This document shows positions 39,375-48,974 of a DNA stretch of 64,000 nt, one piece after another. The notes under the pieces were generated by a model. That model made no database searches and was not told the origin of the DNA. It was given only the letters and a program-made list of their open reading frames with translations. Source of the DNA: Spirosoma telluris. Its GTDB lineage: Bacteria; Bacteroidota; Bacteroidia; Cytophagales; Spirosomataceae. The number at the start of each line of letters is the position of its first letter. Within the stretch, counting starts at the first letter, position 1. The stretch covers positions 8,237,001 through 8,301,000 of the forward strand of contig QLII01000001.1 in assembly GCA_003259005.1 (NCBI GenBank), in the 5' to 3' direction. The translations under genes and the position numbers were made by a program.

Positions 39375-40412
39375 ATGAATACAACGCCAACTATCCTTGT
39401 TCTGGGTGCAACCGGTAGCATTGGTTATGCCGTAATGGCTAACCTGCTCGCCCGGAAATTACCCGTTACCATACTCGTTCGCAATCGAGCCAAAGCCGAA
39501 GCATTGTTTCCTAATCAACCCACCCTTACACTGGTAGAGGGCGATGTGCAGGATGCCGCCTTGCTGAACCGTATTGCTGCCGATAAAGATTTCATTTTTC
39601 ATGGGATCAATTATCCGTACAATAAGTGGTTTGGGAATATGGACACCGCCACGCAGAAGATAATTAACGCTGCCGGGCCACGGAAGAATTCGACCATTAT
39701 TTTACCCGGTAACGTCTACAATTTCGGAAATACAGCCGAGCCGATTCGGGAGGACAGTACACCAAATCCCTGTACGCGTAAAGGGCAATTGCGAGTTGAG
39801 ATTGAAGCCATGCTGGAACAGGCTGCCAATGCGGGTAAATGCCGCGTTATGAACGTTCGTTTGCCGGATTTCTGGGGACCAAACGTATTGAACGAAGGGG
39901 TAAAGCCCATCTTTGAAAATGCCCTGAATGGCAAGGCGCTTCCCTGGATTGTGAACGTTGATATTCCCCATCAATCAGTTTACACCAAAGATGCCGCCGA
40001 GATTATTGTTCGCCTGCTCTTGCGGGATTGGGCTATGCAGACACAACTCACGTCAGCTGGTAAAGCTTACGAAGTATGGAATTATGGCGGAACAACCGTA
40101 CCGTCTATACGATCATGGTTTGGTGAAATTAGCGCCCTGACCGGAAAGCCGTTGACTGTTCAGGTATACAGCCGCTTTATGATTCACCTGCTGGGCTTAT
40201 TTATGCCGGTGCTCCGGGAGGTAAAAGAAATGCTTTATCTCTATGAAAACACGATTCTACTTGACGATCAGAAAGTACGGACCTTATTCCCCGATTTCAG
40301 CCCCACACCTATGAAACAAGCCTTGACTGAAACCCTGACGTGGTTTTCTGAACATGAATTAAAACGGCCATTTGCATCAGTAACTACAGGGGTATCGTCT
40401 GTAATAGTCTAA
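39375..40412 (+). CDS. NAD(P)-dependent epimerase/dehydratase-like protein
   Basis: 345 residues. Rossmann start ILVLGATGSIGYAVMANLL (nucleotide-binding GxxGxxG), followed by LVEGDVQD and a central region matching the atypical SDR families. The catalytic YxxxK motif is not obvious, so it may be a sensor or a reductase of the NmrA-like type. A TGACCTTTG element lies 26 bases upstream as a weak -7 candidate. The DUF4260 gene follows after 50 bases. Confidence 0.82.
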   Translation: MNTTPTILVLGATGSIGYAVMANLLARKLPVTILVRNRAKAEALFPNQPTLTLVEGDVQDAALLNRIAADKDFIFHGINYPYNKWFGNMDTATQKIINAAGPRKNSTIILPGNVYNFGNTAEPIREDSTPNPCTRKGQLRVEIEAMLEQAANAGKCRVMNVRLPDFWGPNVLNEGVKPIFENALNGKALPWIVNVDIPHQSVYTKDAAEIIVRLLLRDWAMQTQLTSAGKAYEVWNYGGTTVPSIRSWFGEISALTGKPLTVQVYSRFMIHLLGLFMPVLREVKEMLYLYENTILLDDQKVRTLFPDFSPTPMKQALTETLTWFSEHELKRPFASVTTGVSSVIV

Positions 40413-40462
40413 AAATGAGCTTAATCTATAATATCACACAATTACTAAAAACAATTAATCTA

Positions 40463-40807
40463 ATGAAAACGCTATTGAAATCTGAAGAACTGATCCAATT
40501 CCTGGGTGCTATTTACCTGTTCTCCCGTCTGAATTTTGCCTGGTGGTGGTTTCCCGCACTCATCCTCGTACCAGACATCAGTATGATTGGCTATGCTATC
40601 AATCCAGCTATTGGCGCTATACTTTACAACATTGTGCATCACAAAGGATTGGGTATTGTCATTGGCTTACTGGGTTTGATGACTGGAAACCAAAACCTGA
40701 TGCTTATTGGTGTTATCCTTTTCGCCCATTCAAGCATGGATCGTATGATGGGCTATGGCCTGAAATATTTCGATAGTTTCAAGCATACGAGTCTGGAGAG
40801 TTTGTAA
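40463..40807 (+). CDS. DUF4260 family membrane protein
   Basis: 114 residues from the ATG at 40463 (MKTLLKSEELIQFLGAIYLF); the frame is open further up to 40415. Three to four membrane segments. The signature PDISMIGYAINPAIGAILYN and DRMMGYGLKYFDSFKHTSL matches DUF4260. Function unknown. Its stop codon lies in the left arm of a palindrome. Confidence 0.86.
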   Translation: MKTLLKSEELIQFLGAIYLFSRLNFAWWWFPALILVPDISMIGYAINPAIGAILYNIVHHKGLGIVIGLLGLMTGNQNLMLIGVILFAHSSMDRMMGYGLKYFDSFKHTSLESL

Positions 40808-40896
40808 CGCAGACATCTTGTCCGCATTGCAAAGGACTATGTTGTATAGCATGTAATAGTTAGACTATGGCTATGCGGACAAGATGTCCGCGTTAC
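40804..40896. repeat. GTAACGCGG-family palindrome, copy 1
   Basis: Arms 40804-40827 and 40873-40896 (GTAACGC-GACATCTTGTCC) are inverse with one mismatch, loop 45 bases. The left arm holds the TAA of the DUF4260 gene and the right arm the TAA of the convergent AraC gene. It probably ends both transcripts. A second copy lies at 44321-44392. Confidence 0.75.
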
Positions 40897-41924
40897 GAGG
40901 CCAGGGCCAGCCGATAGGCACCTGGTGTTTGGCCAGTCCACTTTTTGAAGGATCGGAAAAAGACACTCGGTTCGGCAAAGCCCAATAGATAGGCAATATC
41001 GGTTGTACTCAGATGGGATTCGCGCAGGTGGCTGACAGCCAGCTCTTTTCGGGTTTCGTCGAGCAGTTGCTGATAAGAAGTGCCTGCCTCTTTTAAATGA
41101 AGCTGAAGGGTTCTGACGCCCATCGACAGTCGGTCGGCAACAGTGGCTAGGGTTGGCTCTTCGCCTTTCATAATGGCAACAATTTCCGATTTTACACGGC
41201 TACTCAGTGAGGGCGCTTTGAGCTTATCCAGAATATCATTCGCGTGTTTTTCAAATAGCAACGACAACGTTGGGCTGGCGTTCAGTACAGGCAAATCGAG
41301 TAAAGCAGCATCGAGAGTCATGGTAGTTTCAGGCGCATCGAACATCAGCCGGGCAGGCGCAAACACGCGCTCATGTTCACTCGTATCCACTGGCCGCGAA
41401 TAGGCAAATCGAATTTCACTAGCCCCAATGCGATGCCCAGTTAAGGCCCGCATGGCCGACAAGTAAACCGATAGTTCGGAGTTAAGCGCGTGTTGCGGGT
41501 AAATAATATCGGCACTGGTTATTTCGAGCGACAATATGAATTGCTTTCCCAGCGTAGCAGACTCCACTACTTTCCCCCTCGTCCGTATCCCTTCGCAGAC
41601 AATATCCTGATACTGGCAGAGTTTGTCAAACGCCCCGCCTAAAGTAGGACTATGCATCATCACATAGGCCAGCACACCTATGGCTACCGGATTGACCAAC
41701 TCGCCGAGTTGTAACGCAATGGTGGGATCGCCTGTGGCGGCTATAACTTCACGCCAGAGCGCCTGTACCTGCCTAACCAGTACGCGGCTGTCGGGGTCAC
41801 GTAGTTGCTCAGGGCTGATACCCACCGAACGGGCCAGCGCATCAGCATCGGCCCCACGTTGCCGGGCCACAAACAAAATCAGATTGATCGAGGCTACGGA
41901 GAGGGTATCGCCAGTGGTTAGCAT
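40893..41924 (-). CDS. AraC family regulator with N-terminal arabinose-binding-like domain
   Basis: 343 residues. The N-terminal 200 residues match the PF12625 type (ARSVGISPEQLRDPDSRV, ALQLGELVNPVAIGVLAYVM). The C-terminal AraC domain has LSMGVRTLQLHLKEAGTSYQ and STTDIAYLLGFAEPSVFFRSF. Members regulate amino-acid or porphyrin uptake and virulence genes. It begins next to the Uma2 gene, without gap, on the same strand. Confidence 0.9.
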   Translation of the reverse strand: MLTTGDTLSVASINLILFVARQRGADADALARSVGISPEQLRDPDSRVLVRQVQALWREVIAATGDPTIALQLGELVNPVAIGVLAYVMMHSPTLGGAFDKLCQYQDIVCEGIRTRGKVVESATLGKQFILSLEITSADIIYPQHALNSELSVYLSAMRALTGHRIGASEIRFAYSRPVDTSEHERVFAPARLMFDAPETTMTLDAALLDLPVLNASPTLSLLFEKHANDILDKLKAPSLSSRVKSEIVAIMKGEEPTLATVADRLSMGVRTLQLHLKEAGTSYQQLLDETRKELAVSHLRESHLSTTDIAYLLGFAEPSVFFRSFKKWTGQTPGAYRLALAS

Positions 41925-42506
41925 TTAACGAAAGATACGGTCGTGTGAAATAAGGAGATCGGGGAAAATGCAACTGGGAATCTCGCCCGATTCATAGACG
42001 TCGACTAAAGCGTATTGACCATCTTCGAGTACATACACATTAACAGCCTTTTCTTTAGGCTGAACAATCCAGTACTCACGCACACCCGATTCTTCGTACA
42101 GATTGAATTTTTCACTAAAGTCGTTTTTCGCTGTTCGGGGCGATGTAATTTCAATGACCCAATCAGGCGCTCCTAAGCAACCATTTTCATCTAATTTACT
42201 GGCATCGCACACCACACAAATATCTGGCTGAACAACTGTATGTAATTGATCGGGCTTACGTTCATTTCGAATAGGAAGTCTGACGTCAAAGGGAGCAACG
42301 TAAATTTCACATCCTTTGCTGCCCAAATAAATACTTATATCGACAAGTAAATGACTAACAGCCAGTTGATGCGCTCGCTTTGGCGCGGGCGACATGCGGT
42401 ACAATTTACCTTTAATAAGTTCAACGCTTTCGTCAAACTGCCATTTCAGGTAATCGGCGTAGGTGTACGTGCCGTTTGGGTCGAGTTGCGAAATGTCGGT
42501 AATCAT
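41925..42506 (-). CDS. Uma2 family protein, second copy
   Basis: 193 residues. YLKWQFDESVELIKGKLYRM near the start, VVQPDICVVCD, PDWVIEITSPRTAKNDFSEK and NLYEESGVREYWIVQPKEK show the same core as the copy at 28549-29157. It overlaps the upstream BtuF-like gene by 4 bases and abuts the AraC gene, so all three are probably cotranscribed. Confidence 0.88.
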   Translation of the reverse strand: MITDISQLDPNGTYTYADYLKWQFDESVELIKGKLYRMSPAPKRAHQLAVSHLLVDISIYLGSKGCEIYVAPFDVRLPIRNERKPDQLHTVVQPDICVVCDASKLDENGCLGAPDWVIEITSPRTAKNDFSEKFNLYEESGVREYWIVQPKEKAVNVYVLEDGQYALVDVYESGEIPSCIFPDLLISHDRIFR

Positions 42507-43252
42507 GCGTTGTTCTGGGCGATTTCGTTACGCAAGTTCCTAAAATAGTCCGACGACTGCAATAACCGGCTACCATACCACGAAAAGAGCTCACCATCCA
42601 CAATCATAATCTTCGCCGATGGGCAAATCGCCTTAAACTCTTCTTTATGTTTTTCGTCAAACGGGTAGGGTTCCGACGATAGGAAAATCAGGTCAGGCTG
42701 GGCAGCCTGTAGTTCGTCGGGGGTGATTTCTGGATAACGTGTCTGTGTTGCGAACGCATTCCGAAAACCCGCTATTTCCAGCATCGCGTGAATGAACGTA
42801 TCATTGGCTGCAACCATGTACGGCTTTCGCCAGATGAAATAGGCCACAGAAGGGCGTAGGGTTGGCGGCAATGGGCATAGAGTAGTTTCGATTTGGTGGG
42901 CTATCTGCTCGGCTTCCGGCTTTTTACCAACTAGTGAACCTACTTCCCGGATCATTGCCAGTGCATCAGGTAGCGTTACGATATCTGTTACATGAACCGG
43001 GTAGTGCTGCTGGAGGGCCTCGATTTGCTCACGCGAATTCTCTTCTTTGTTCGCAATGATGAGATCGGGTTGGAGCGTTAGAATCTTATTAATGTTCAGG
43101 GTTTTAGTGCCGCCCACGATTGGCTTATGCTTAACTTTAGTGGCCGGGTAAATACAGAATTTTGTGATGCCAACAACCTGATCGTCAAGGCCCAGATCAA
43201 AAAGCAATTCAGTTTGCGAGGGTACGAGCGAAATAATGCGGTTGGGGTTCAT
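42503..43252 (-). CDS. Helical-backbone metal receptor, BtuF-like
   Basis: 249 residues. Periplasmic-binding type III fold: RIISLVPSQTELLFDLGLDD, LQPDLIIANKEENSREQIEAL, PDLIFLSSEPYPFDEKH. No signal peptide is seen (begins MNPNRIISLVPS), unlike transport proteins, so it may act in the cytoplasm or lack its leader. Relatives bind vitamin B12 or iron chelates. No ABC transporter genes are adjacent. Confidence 0.85.
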   Translation of the reverse strand: MNPNRIISLVPSQTELLFDLGLDDQVVGITKFCIYPATKVKHKPIVGGTKTLNINKILTLQPDLIIANKEENSREQIEALQQHYPVHVTDIVTLPDALAMIREVGSLVGKKPEAEQIAHQIETTLCPLPPTLRPSVAYFIWRKPYMVAANDTFIHAMLEIAGFRNAFATQTRYPEITPDELQAAQPDLIFLSSEPYPFDEKHKEEFKAICPSAKIMIVDGELFSWYGSRLLQSSDYFRNLRNEIAQNNA

Positions 43253-43372
43253 ACGTAGGCATTCGGCAGGTAAAATGACCGATTCAGCGCCGATTTAGCT
43301 GCTTTTAACGAGATTTTGGTCACGAGTTGAAAAAAATGTGCAACGTTTACAGCAAGAATCCCTCATTTCCCC

Positions 43373-44218
43373 ATGAAACAAGCCTTTTTCATCTGTCTCC
43401 TTACCGGCCTGGTTGCCACGGCATCGCTTGCGCAGACCACGGCTTCGGTATCTGGTAAAATTACTTACGAAGGCATGCGTCAGATTGATCGGTCGCAAAT
43501 GCGAATGAATATCAACGGGCAGGAAGTTCGGCCCGGTGCCCCTGGCGCTCCCGATGCCCCGGAAGGTACTCCTGACGTAATCTCATTTACGCAGAAACTC
43601 GTTTTTGCGGGTACTATGGCGAAAGAAGAACGTGACCGCCCACAAGGAGGTATGATGTTTCGTCGACAAGGTGGTGATGGTGCCCCCGATGGTGCGGGCG
43701 GAGCTGGTGGCAATCGCCCTCGCGATATGCGGGCAAATTTCCCATTCGAACAGCAGACGTATCTGGATCTGGCCAATCGGCAGCGGATTGATGTGTTGGT
43801 CGTGAAAAAAGATTCGGCGACTCAGACGTATCGCTCTGAGAAACCGATGCCAGCGGCAACAGATTGGCAAGCCAGCGATAAAACCAAAAAGATAGCGGGC
43901 TATGTCTGCCACAAAGCTACGGCTACACACCGGAAACTGCCTTATACGATCTGGTACACCACCGATCTGCCGTTTACGTATTCGCCCGTTGCCGATCTGA
44001 CACCTCCCCAGGGTGTGGTGTTGCTCATTGAATCGGATACAGAGTCCTATAAAGCAACTGGCATTTCGATGGAAGCGATTGCTGCAACGGCTGTTGAGCC
44101 ACCTAAAGATGCGAAAGCCATCTCGTCTGAGGAAATGGAACAGATACGCCGGAAAGGAATGGCTGATTTTCGTCAAAAAATGATGCAAAACATGAATATG
44201 TCTGCTCCCCGAAATTAA
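43373..44218 (+). CDS. GLPGLI family protein
   Basis: 281 residues. Signal peptide (FFICLLTGLVATASLAQ), then VSGKITYEGM, a Pro/Gly/Ala-rich insert (about 50-130), SDKTKKIAGYVCHKA and TIWYTTDLPFTYSPVADL. The IAGYxCxKA and WYT blocks are the hallmark of GLPGLI proteins, secreted Bacteroidota proteins of unknown function that are usually encoded next to an outer-membrane barrel. That partner follows at 44425. Confidence 0.86.
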   Translation: MKQAFFICLLTGLVATASLAQTTASVSGKITYEGMRQIDRSQMRMNINGQEVRPGAPGAPDAPEGTPDVISFTQKLVFAGTMAKEERDRPQGGMMFRRQGGDGAPDGAGGAGGNRPRDMRANFPFEQQTYLDLANRQRIDVLVVKKDSATQTYRSEKPMPAATDWQASDKTKKIAGYVCHKATATHRKLPYTIWYTTDLPFTYSPVADLTPPQGVVLLIESDTESYKATGISMEAIAATAVEPPKDAKAISSEEMEQIRRKGMADFRQKMMQNMNMSAPRN

Positions 44219-44225
44219 GCAAATT

Positions 44226-44290
44226 TAGATTTTATGGATTCTTTGGATTCTATTGTGTCAATTCGCTGATTTTGAGTACGATAGAATCTA
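44226..44290. repeat. TAGATTCTATTGATTC-family palindrome, copy 3
   Basis: Begins TAGATTTTATGGATTC and ends GATAGAATCTA, with the family's middle GCTGATTTTGAGTACG. It is missing one unit from the right arm. Located just past the GLPGLI gene. Confidence 0.7.
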
Positions 44291-44320
44291 AATATGCCTA
44301 AAGGTTTGGATTAAAATAGA

Positions 44321-44392
44321 CTTGTTGTAACGCGGGTGGAAACCCGCGCCTATTTACTGACGAGCGCGGGCTTCCATCCGCGTTACAACGAG
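44321..44392. repeat. GTAACGCGG-family palindrome, copy 2
   Basis: Arms 44321-44349 and 44364-44392 (GTTGTAACGCGG...) are inverse with three G/A-type differences, and a 14-base loop. The ends are the same as in copy 1 at 40804-40896 but the inner part differs. Confidence 0.72.
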
Positions 44393-44393
44393 T

Positions 44394-44500
44394 CTAATGA
44401 ATAATGAAAAACGTCTAATGAATAATGAAAAACTTTCTGACTGTAAAGCGATTAGCACGACTATCATTAGTCATTATTCATTGTATAGTATTCATTAGCT
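44394..44500. repeat. Degenerate inverted repeat array e
   Basis: Two direct copies of TCTAATGAATAATGAAAAA at about 44393 and 44414 are mirrored by ATTAGTCATTATTCATT and AGTATTCATTAG further right. The right part lies within the signal-peptide codons of the barrel gene starting at 44425. Confidence 0.6.
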
Positions 44501-47402
44501 TAAAAAGCTTTGCCCAATCTCCGGGTACTATTAAGGGGACGGTAGTCGACTCGGTGACCCGTAAACCGTTGATGGAGGCATCTGTATCCTTGCTGTTGGC
44601 CAAAGATTCATCGCTGGTGAGCTTTGGTATTACCGATGGAGACGGGAAATTTGAATTTCCCAAAATAGCTGTAGGCCAATATCGGGTGTTGGTAACGTAT
44701 GTTGGTTATCGGGGCCGCTCAACGCGTGTTTCGGTTACGCAAACAGAGCCTACGGTCGATGTTGGAGCCATTGATATTGTTGCGCAATCGCAAACACTGA
44801 TGGAAGTGTCAGTACAGGGCGAACGGGCTCCGATTGCGGTGAAAGGGGATACCCTGGAATTTAACGCGGGCTCGTTTAAAACCCGCCCCAACGCGCAGGT
44901 TGAGGATTTGCTCAAAAAGCTACCGGGTGTTGAAGTTGACCGGGATGGAAACGTCAAGGCCCAGGGGCAGGCGATTACCAAAGTACTGGTGGATGGAAAA
45001 CCGTTTTTCGGGAACGACCCTAAAATGGCCACCCGCAATCTTCCCGCCGATATTATCGATAAAGTACAGCTTTTCGATCAGGCATCGGAACAGTCTGCTT
45101 TTTCGGGGTGGACGATGGCGACCGCGAGAAAACGATTAACATCACGACCAAAAAAGATAAGCGCAAAGGGTCGTTCGGGCAGCAGACCATTGGCGCTGGA
45201 CCAAAGCCCGGCGATGACGCTCGTTATTCGGGTCGGGTGAGTTTCAACCAGTTTAATAATGGTCGTCAGATTTCGATGCTGGGTATGGCCAATAATGTGA
45301 ACCAGCAGGGCTTCACGGCGAGTGATCTGGGCCTGGGTAACAACTTCGGTGGTGCTGGCCAGGGACAGGGTGGCGGAGGTGGAAGCAACGTGGTTCGTGG
45401 CGGAGCCGGTGGTGGCAGCGGTAATGGCGCTGGCCAGGTGGGTAGCAATGCGATCACCACATCATGGGCGGCCGGTATCAACTATCGCGATGGCTGGGGT
45501 AAAAAGATCGACGTGGTTAGTAGCTACAACGCCAGCAATACCAATACCCTCACGAATCAGCAAAGTCACCGGGAGAATGTGATACCCAGTGGGACATCCG
45601 GCACAACTACCCGACCTGATGCGGGCTTTGTTCGTGATCAGACCAATGGCTCCGACAACACCAATACCAATCACCGGGTCAACCTCCGGCTCGATTACCG
45701 ACTCGATACCATGACCACGATCCGGGTTATTCCCAGTTTGTCGTGGCTAAATTCAAACTACTCCAATCAAAGCCAGGCGAGAACCGTCACGAACGAGGGT
45801 GTTTTGGCGAATTCAAGCCTAACGGACTATAATTCAACGGGTAGTGGTTTTACGGGGAATAACCAGTTGCTATTGTTCCGGAAGTTTCAGAAGAAAGGCC
45901 GTAGCTTTTCGGCAAACTGGACGATCGCAGCCAATAACCAAGATAATGAAGGGATTAATAAGTCGGTTAACCAGTTTAACGGCTCATCAACGAGTCTGAC
46001 GTCGGGCGTAATAACAAAAGATACCGTAACCGGAATCACTACGCAGACGATTAATCAACGGAATAATCAGCAGACGCATTCGATGACCAACACGGTCAAT
46101 GTTAGTTATACGGAACCGTTGTCATTGCGTCAAACGCTTGAGTTTCACTATAATCTGTCCGATAATCACAACACCTCAAACAGGGCGGTGAATGATTTTA
46201 ACGGACTGACTAATCAATATGATTTGTCGAATACGCCGTTAAGTAACAATTTCGTAAACGACTATGTAACGAATCGGGGTGGACTAACATGGCAAACAAA
46301 ACGGTTGAAGTACACCTATGCATTTGGCCTGGATGCGCAACAGGCAAGCCTTAACTCCAATAACCTGAGTCGGGAAACAACGCTGAATCGGACGTTCTCG
46401 AATCTATTACCCAATGCGTTGCTTACCTATAATTTTGCGAAGAGCCGAAGGTTGCGACTCAACTACCGGACGCGTATCAATGCGCCATCAGTAAACCAGT
46501 TACAACCGGTACCCAACAATACGAATCCGCTTAATATTCAGCAAGGTAATGCGGATTTGCAACCTGAATATAGCCACACAATATCGCTGAATTACAATCA
46601 GTTCGATGCGGCAACGTTCCGTAACATGTTTGTCTTTTTGAACGCAAGTCGGACGGATAACAAAATCGTCAACTCAACGGTATTCAATTCATCGGGCGCA
46701 CAAATAACCACACCTGTCAATACCAGTGGGTATTACACCGTTAACGGATCGTTTGTCATTGGTCGACCGCTCAAATTGGGCGCACAGAAAACGAATTTGA
46801 ACTTATCCACCAACCTGACTTACAATCAGGGGATGAGTTTCATAAACAACCAGTCCAATCAGGCAAAAAACTGGCTGATTGGTCAGGGCGCTACGATAAG
46901 CTCAAATTTTACGGAGAAATTAGATTTGAATCTGACGGGGAATATCAACTGGCAATCCGCCAAGTATTCGTTGCAACCCCAGCAAAATACAACCTTCCTG
47001 AATCAGTCGGTTACGCTTGATGTATACTACCAGTTACCGCTCAAGTTTACCTTCTCAACGAACGTTTATTATAATCACTATGGAGGAAGTTCGGCCAGCT
47101 ATAACCAGTCGTATACACTCTGGAATGCCACCCTGGCCCGGCAGTTGTTCAAGCAAAATCAGGGTGAAATACGGTTCCAGGCCTTCGATTTGCTGAACCA
47201 GAATCAAAGTATCGTGCGGAATGTAACGGATACCTACACGGAGGAGGTCAAGAGCCGTGTGCTGAACCGTTATTTTATGATCAGCTTCGTCTATAATTTA
47301 CGTCGATTTAGTGCTGGCATTACGGCCCCAAGAGATCCCTTCCAGCAGCAAAATGGGGGAGGCCAACGAAATGGTGGTGGTTTCCGGCGGAATAACGGGT
47401 AA
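44425..47402 (+). CDS. Outer-membrane beta-barrel family protein, GLPGLI partner (frameshifted)
   Basis: Signal peptide (to SFAQ), a carboxypeptidase-regulatory-like domain (GTIKGTVVDSVTRKPLMEAS, about 30-110), a plug-like region (VEDLLKKLPGVEVDRDGNVK) and a large barrel with many Asn/Ser/Thr-rich loops, of the OMP_b-brl_3 type. It breaks at G4 45105-45108; one added G gives FSGVDDGDREKTINITTKK and a 992-residue protein. A Gly-rich insert (about residues 310-345) and a Gly/Gln/Asn-rich C-terminal tail are unusual. The GLPGLI gene sits directly upstream and the two probably act together. Confidence 0.86.
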
Positions 47403-47451
47403 ACTATCTGGGCTATTTTGAGTTTTACTGCTATACTAATCTGCTACCGTT

Positions 47452-47814
47452 ATGAATCACATGACCACCCTGACCGAAGTGATGGAGGAGCTTCGCACAA
47501 AAGGCTATACACACGAATTTGGTCCTAAAAAAGACTATCTGGAAGAAAAGAGTACTGAAACAAAACTGAAAAGTGAAGACTTCAATGTCGATAAGTTTTA
47601 TCGCTTTGAAGGAACGTCAGATCCGGGCGATGAAATGACCTTGTATGCGATCACGGCCTCCAATGGAATGAAAGGCGTTTTTGTTTCGGCACAAGGGACA
47701 TATGCCAACGAAGTATCGCCTGAGTTGATGGCTAAATTCAACATTACTGATCGTGCACACGTGAATACAGAAGGATCTGTGCAGCCAATTGGCCACGAGG
47801 AGACAACTCACTAG
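47452..47814 (+). CDS. Small conserved Bacteroidota protein
   Basis: 120 residues. TLTEVMEELRTKGYTHEFG, then FNVDKFYRFEGTSDPGDEMT and LYAITASNGMKGVFVSAQGTY match a small conserved family often listed as a phosphoribosylpyrophosphate synthetase although it is far too short for that enzyme and lacks its PRPP motif. The true role is unknown. Two starts are possible (47452 and 47461). Followed by a terminator that overlaps the queA promoter. Confidence 0.8.
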   Translation: MNHMTTLTEVMEELRTKGYTHEFGPKKDYLEEKSTETKLKSEDFNVDKFYRFEGTSDPGDEMTLYAITASNGMKGVFVSAQGTYANEVSPELMAKFNITDRAHVNTEGSVQPIGHEETTH

Positions 47815-47843
47815 TCATTTCTGTGATATTTGCAAGAAAAATG

Positions 47844-47874
47844 CCCGGAAAATTTGACTTTTTTCGGGTTTTTT
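47844..47874 (+). terminator. Terminator after the small conserved gene
   Basis: CCCGGAAAA and TTTTTTCGGG form an imperfect stem followed by six T. The loop contains the TTTG that is also the -33 element of the queA promoter. Confidence 0.65.
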
Positions 47875-47884
47875 ACTATATTTG
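47853..47884 (+). promoter_or_regulatory. Promoter of queA
   Basis: TTTG at 47853-47856 and TATATTTG at 47877-47884, 20 bases apart, match the Bacteroidota -33/-7 pattern. The queA ATG is 46 bases downstream. Confidence 0.75.
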
Positions 47885-47929
47885 CGGCCTTTACAAAAAA
47901 CGCACCGTTCTTTTTCGTGCTGATATCAT

Positions 47930-48973
47930 ATGAAGTTATCCGAATTTAAATTTGATTTACCCGAAAGTCTTATTGCGAAATACCCAGTTGAGCGGGGTGA
48001 ATCTCGGCTGATGGTCGTTGACCGAAAAGCCAAAACTATCGAACACAAGCAATTTTCGGATATGCTGGGTTACTTCGGTGATGGCGATGTAATGGTGATC
48101 AATAACACTAAAGTTTTTCCAGCGCGGCTCTATGGTAATAAAGAAAAAACAGGAGCCAAAATTGAAGTATTCCTGCTGCGCGAACTAAACCGCGAAATGA
48201 AACTCTGGGACGTCCTGGTTGACCCAGCCCGTAAAATTCGCGTTGGTAATAAACTCTATTTTGGTGATAGCGATCTGGTCGCTGAAGTAATTGATAATAC
48301 AACATCTCGTGGGCGTACGATTCGCTTTTTGTTTGATGGCAATCATGAAGAGTTTATGAAAGCTGTCGATGAACTGGGCGAAACGCCGATTCCGCGCGCT
48401 ATGAATCGTGAAGCCGAAGATGCTGACCGCGATGACTATCAAACCGTTTTTGCCCAGCATGTAGGGGCAGTAGCAGCGCCTACGGCTGGCTTGCACTTTA
48501 CCCGTGCCATGATGAAGCGAATGGAAATCAAAGGTATCCACTTTGCTCCCATTACGTTGCACGTTGGACTGGGTACCTTCCGTCAGGTGGATGTTGAAGA
48601 CCTGACCAAGCACAAAACGGATTCTGAAAACTATAAGATTTCCGAAGAGGCAGCTAAGATCGTTAATACGGCGCTTGATGCGAACAAGCGTGTATGTGCC
48701 ATCGGTACCACATCACTTAAAGCGATTGAGTCGTCGGTATCGGCCAATAGCCGTCTGAAGCCCGTAGAAGGCTGGACAGATCGGTTTATTTTCCCGCCTT
48801 ACGATTTTAAAATTGCCAACTCGTTATTGACGAGCCTGCACTTACCTGAGTCGATCCTGATTATGATGACGGGTGCCTTTGGTGGACACGAACTAATTAA
48901 GGAAGCCTATCAGGTAGCCATTAAAGAAAAGTATCGCTTCTTTAGTTATGGCGATGCCATGTTAATTATTTAA
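47930..48973 (+). CDS. queA: tRNA preQ1(34) S-adenosylmethionine ribosyltransferase-isomerase
   Basis: 347 residues. Typical QueA blocks: FKFDLPESLIAKYPVERGES, MVINNTKVFPARL, GETPIPRAMNR, VAAPTAGLHFT, LHVGLGTFRQV and SLHLPESILIMMTGAFGG. It transfers the ribose of SAM to preQ1 in tRNA during queuosine synthesis. Own promoter; ends before a perfect terminator. No other queuosine gene is in the window. Confidence 0.96.
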   Translation: MKLSEFKFDLPESLIAKYPVERGESRLMVVDRKAKTIEHKQFSDMLGYFGDGDVMVINNTKVFPARLYGNKEKTGAKIEVFLLRELNREMKLWDVLVDPARKIRVGNKLYFGDSDLVAEVIDNTTSRGRTIRFLFDGNHEEFMKAVDELGETPIPRAMNREAEDADRDDYQTVFAQHVGAVAAPTAGLHFTRAMMKRMEIKGIHFAPITLHVGLGTFRQVDVEDLTKHKTDSENYKISEEAAKIVNTALDANKRVCAIGTTSLKAIESSVSANSRLKPVEGWTDRFIFPPYDFKIANSLLTSLHLPESILIMMTGAFGGHELIKEAYQVAIKEKYRFFSYGDAMLII

Positions 48974-48974
48974 C

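Noticed and set aside
42503..43252. Cobalamin riboswitch upstream of the BtuF-like gene
   Set aside because: The leader shared with the GLPGLI gene is only 120 bases and shows no B12-box-like sequence or suitable hairpins.
43583..44188. Long open frame antisense to the GLPGLI gene (201 codons)
   Set aside because: It is the complement of a well-supported coding sequence; composition is His/Phe/Arg-rich without any domain.
45266..45481. Proline-rich frame antisense to the barrel gene
   Set aside because: It arises from the Gly-rich insert read backwards.
47452..47814. Phosphoribosylpyrophosphate synthetase
   Set aside because: A name sometimes attached to this small family, but the protein is 120 residues and lacks the PRPP-binding motif.
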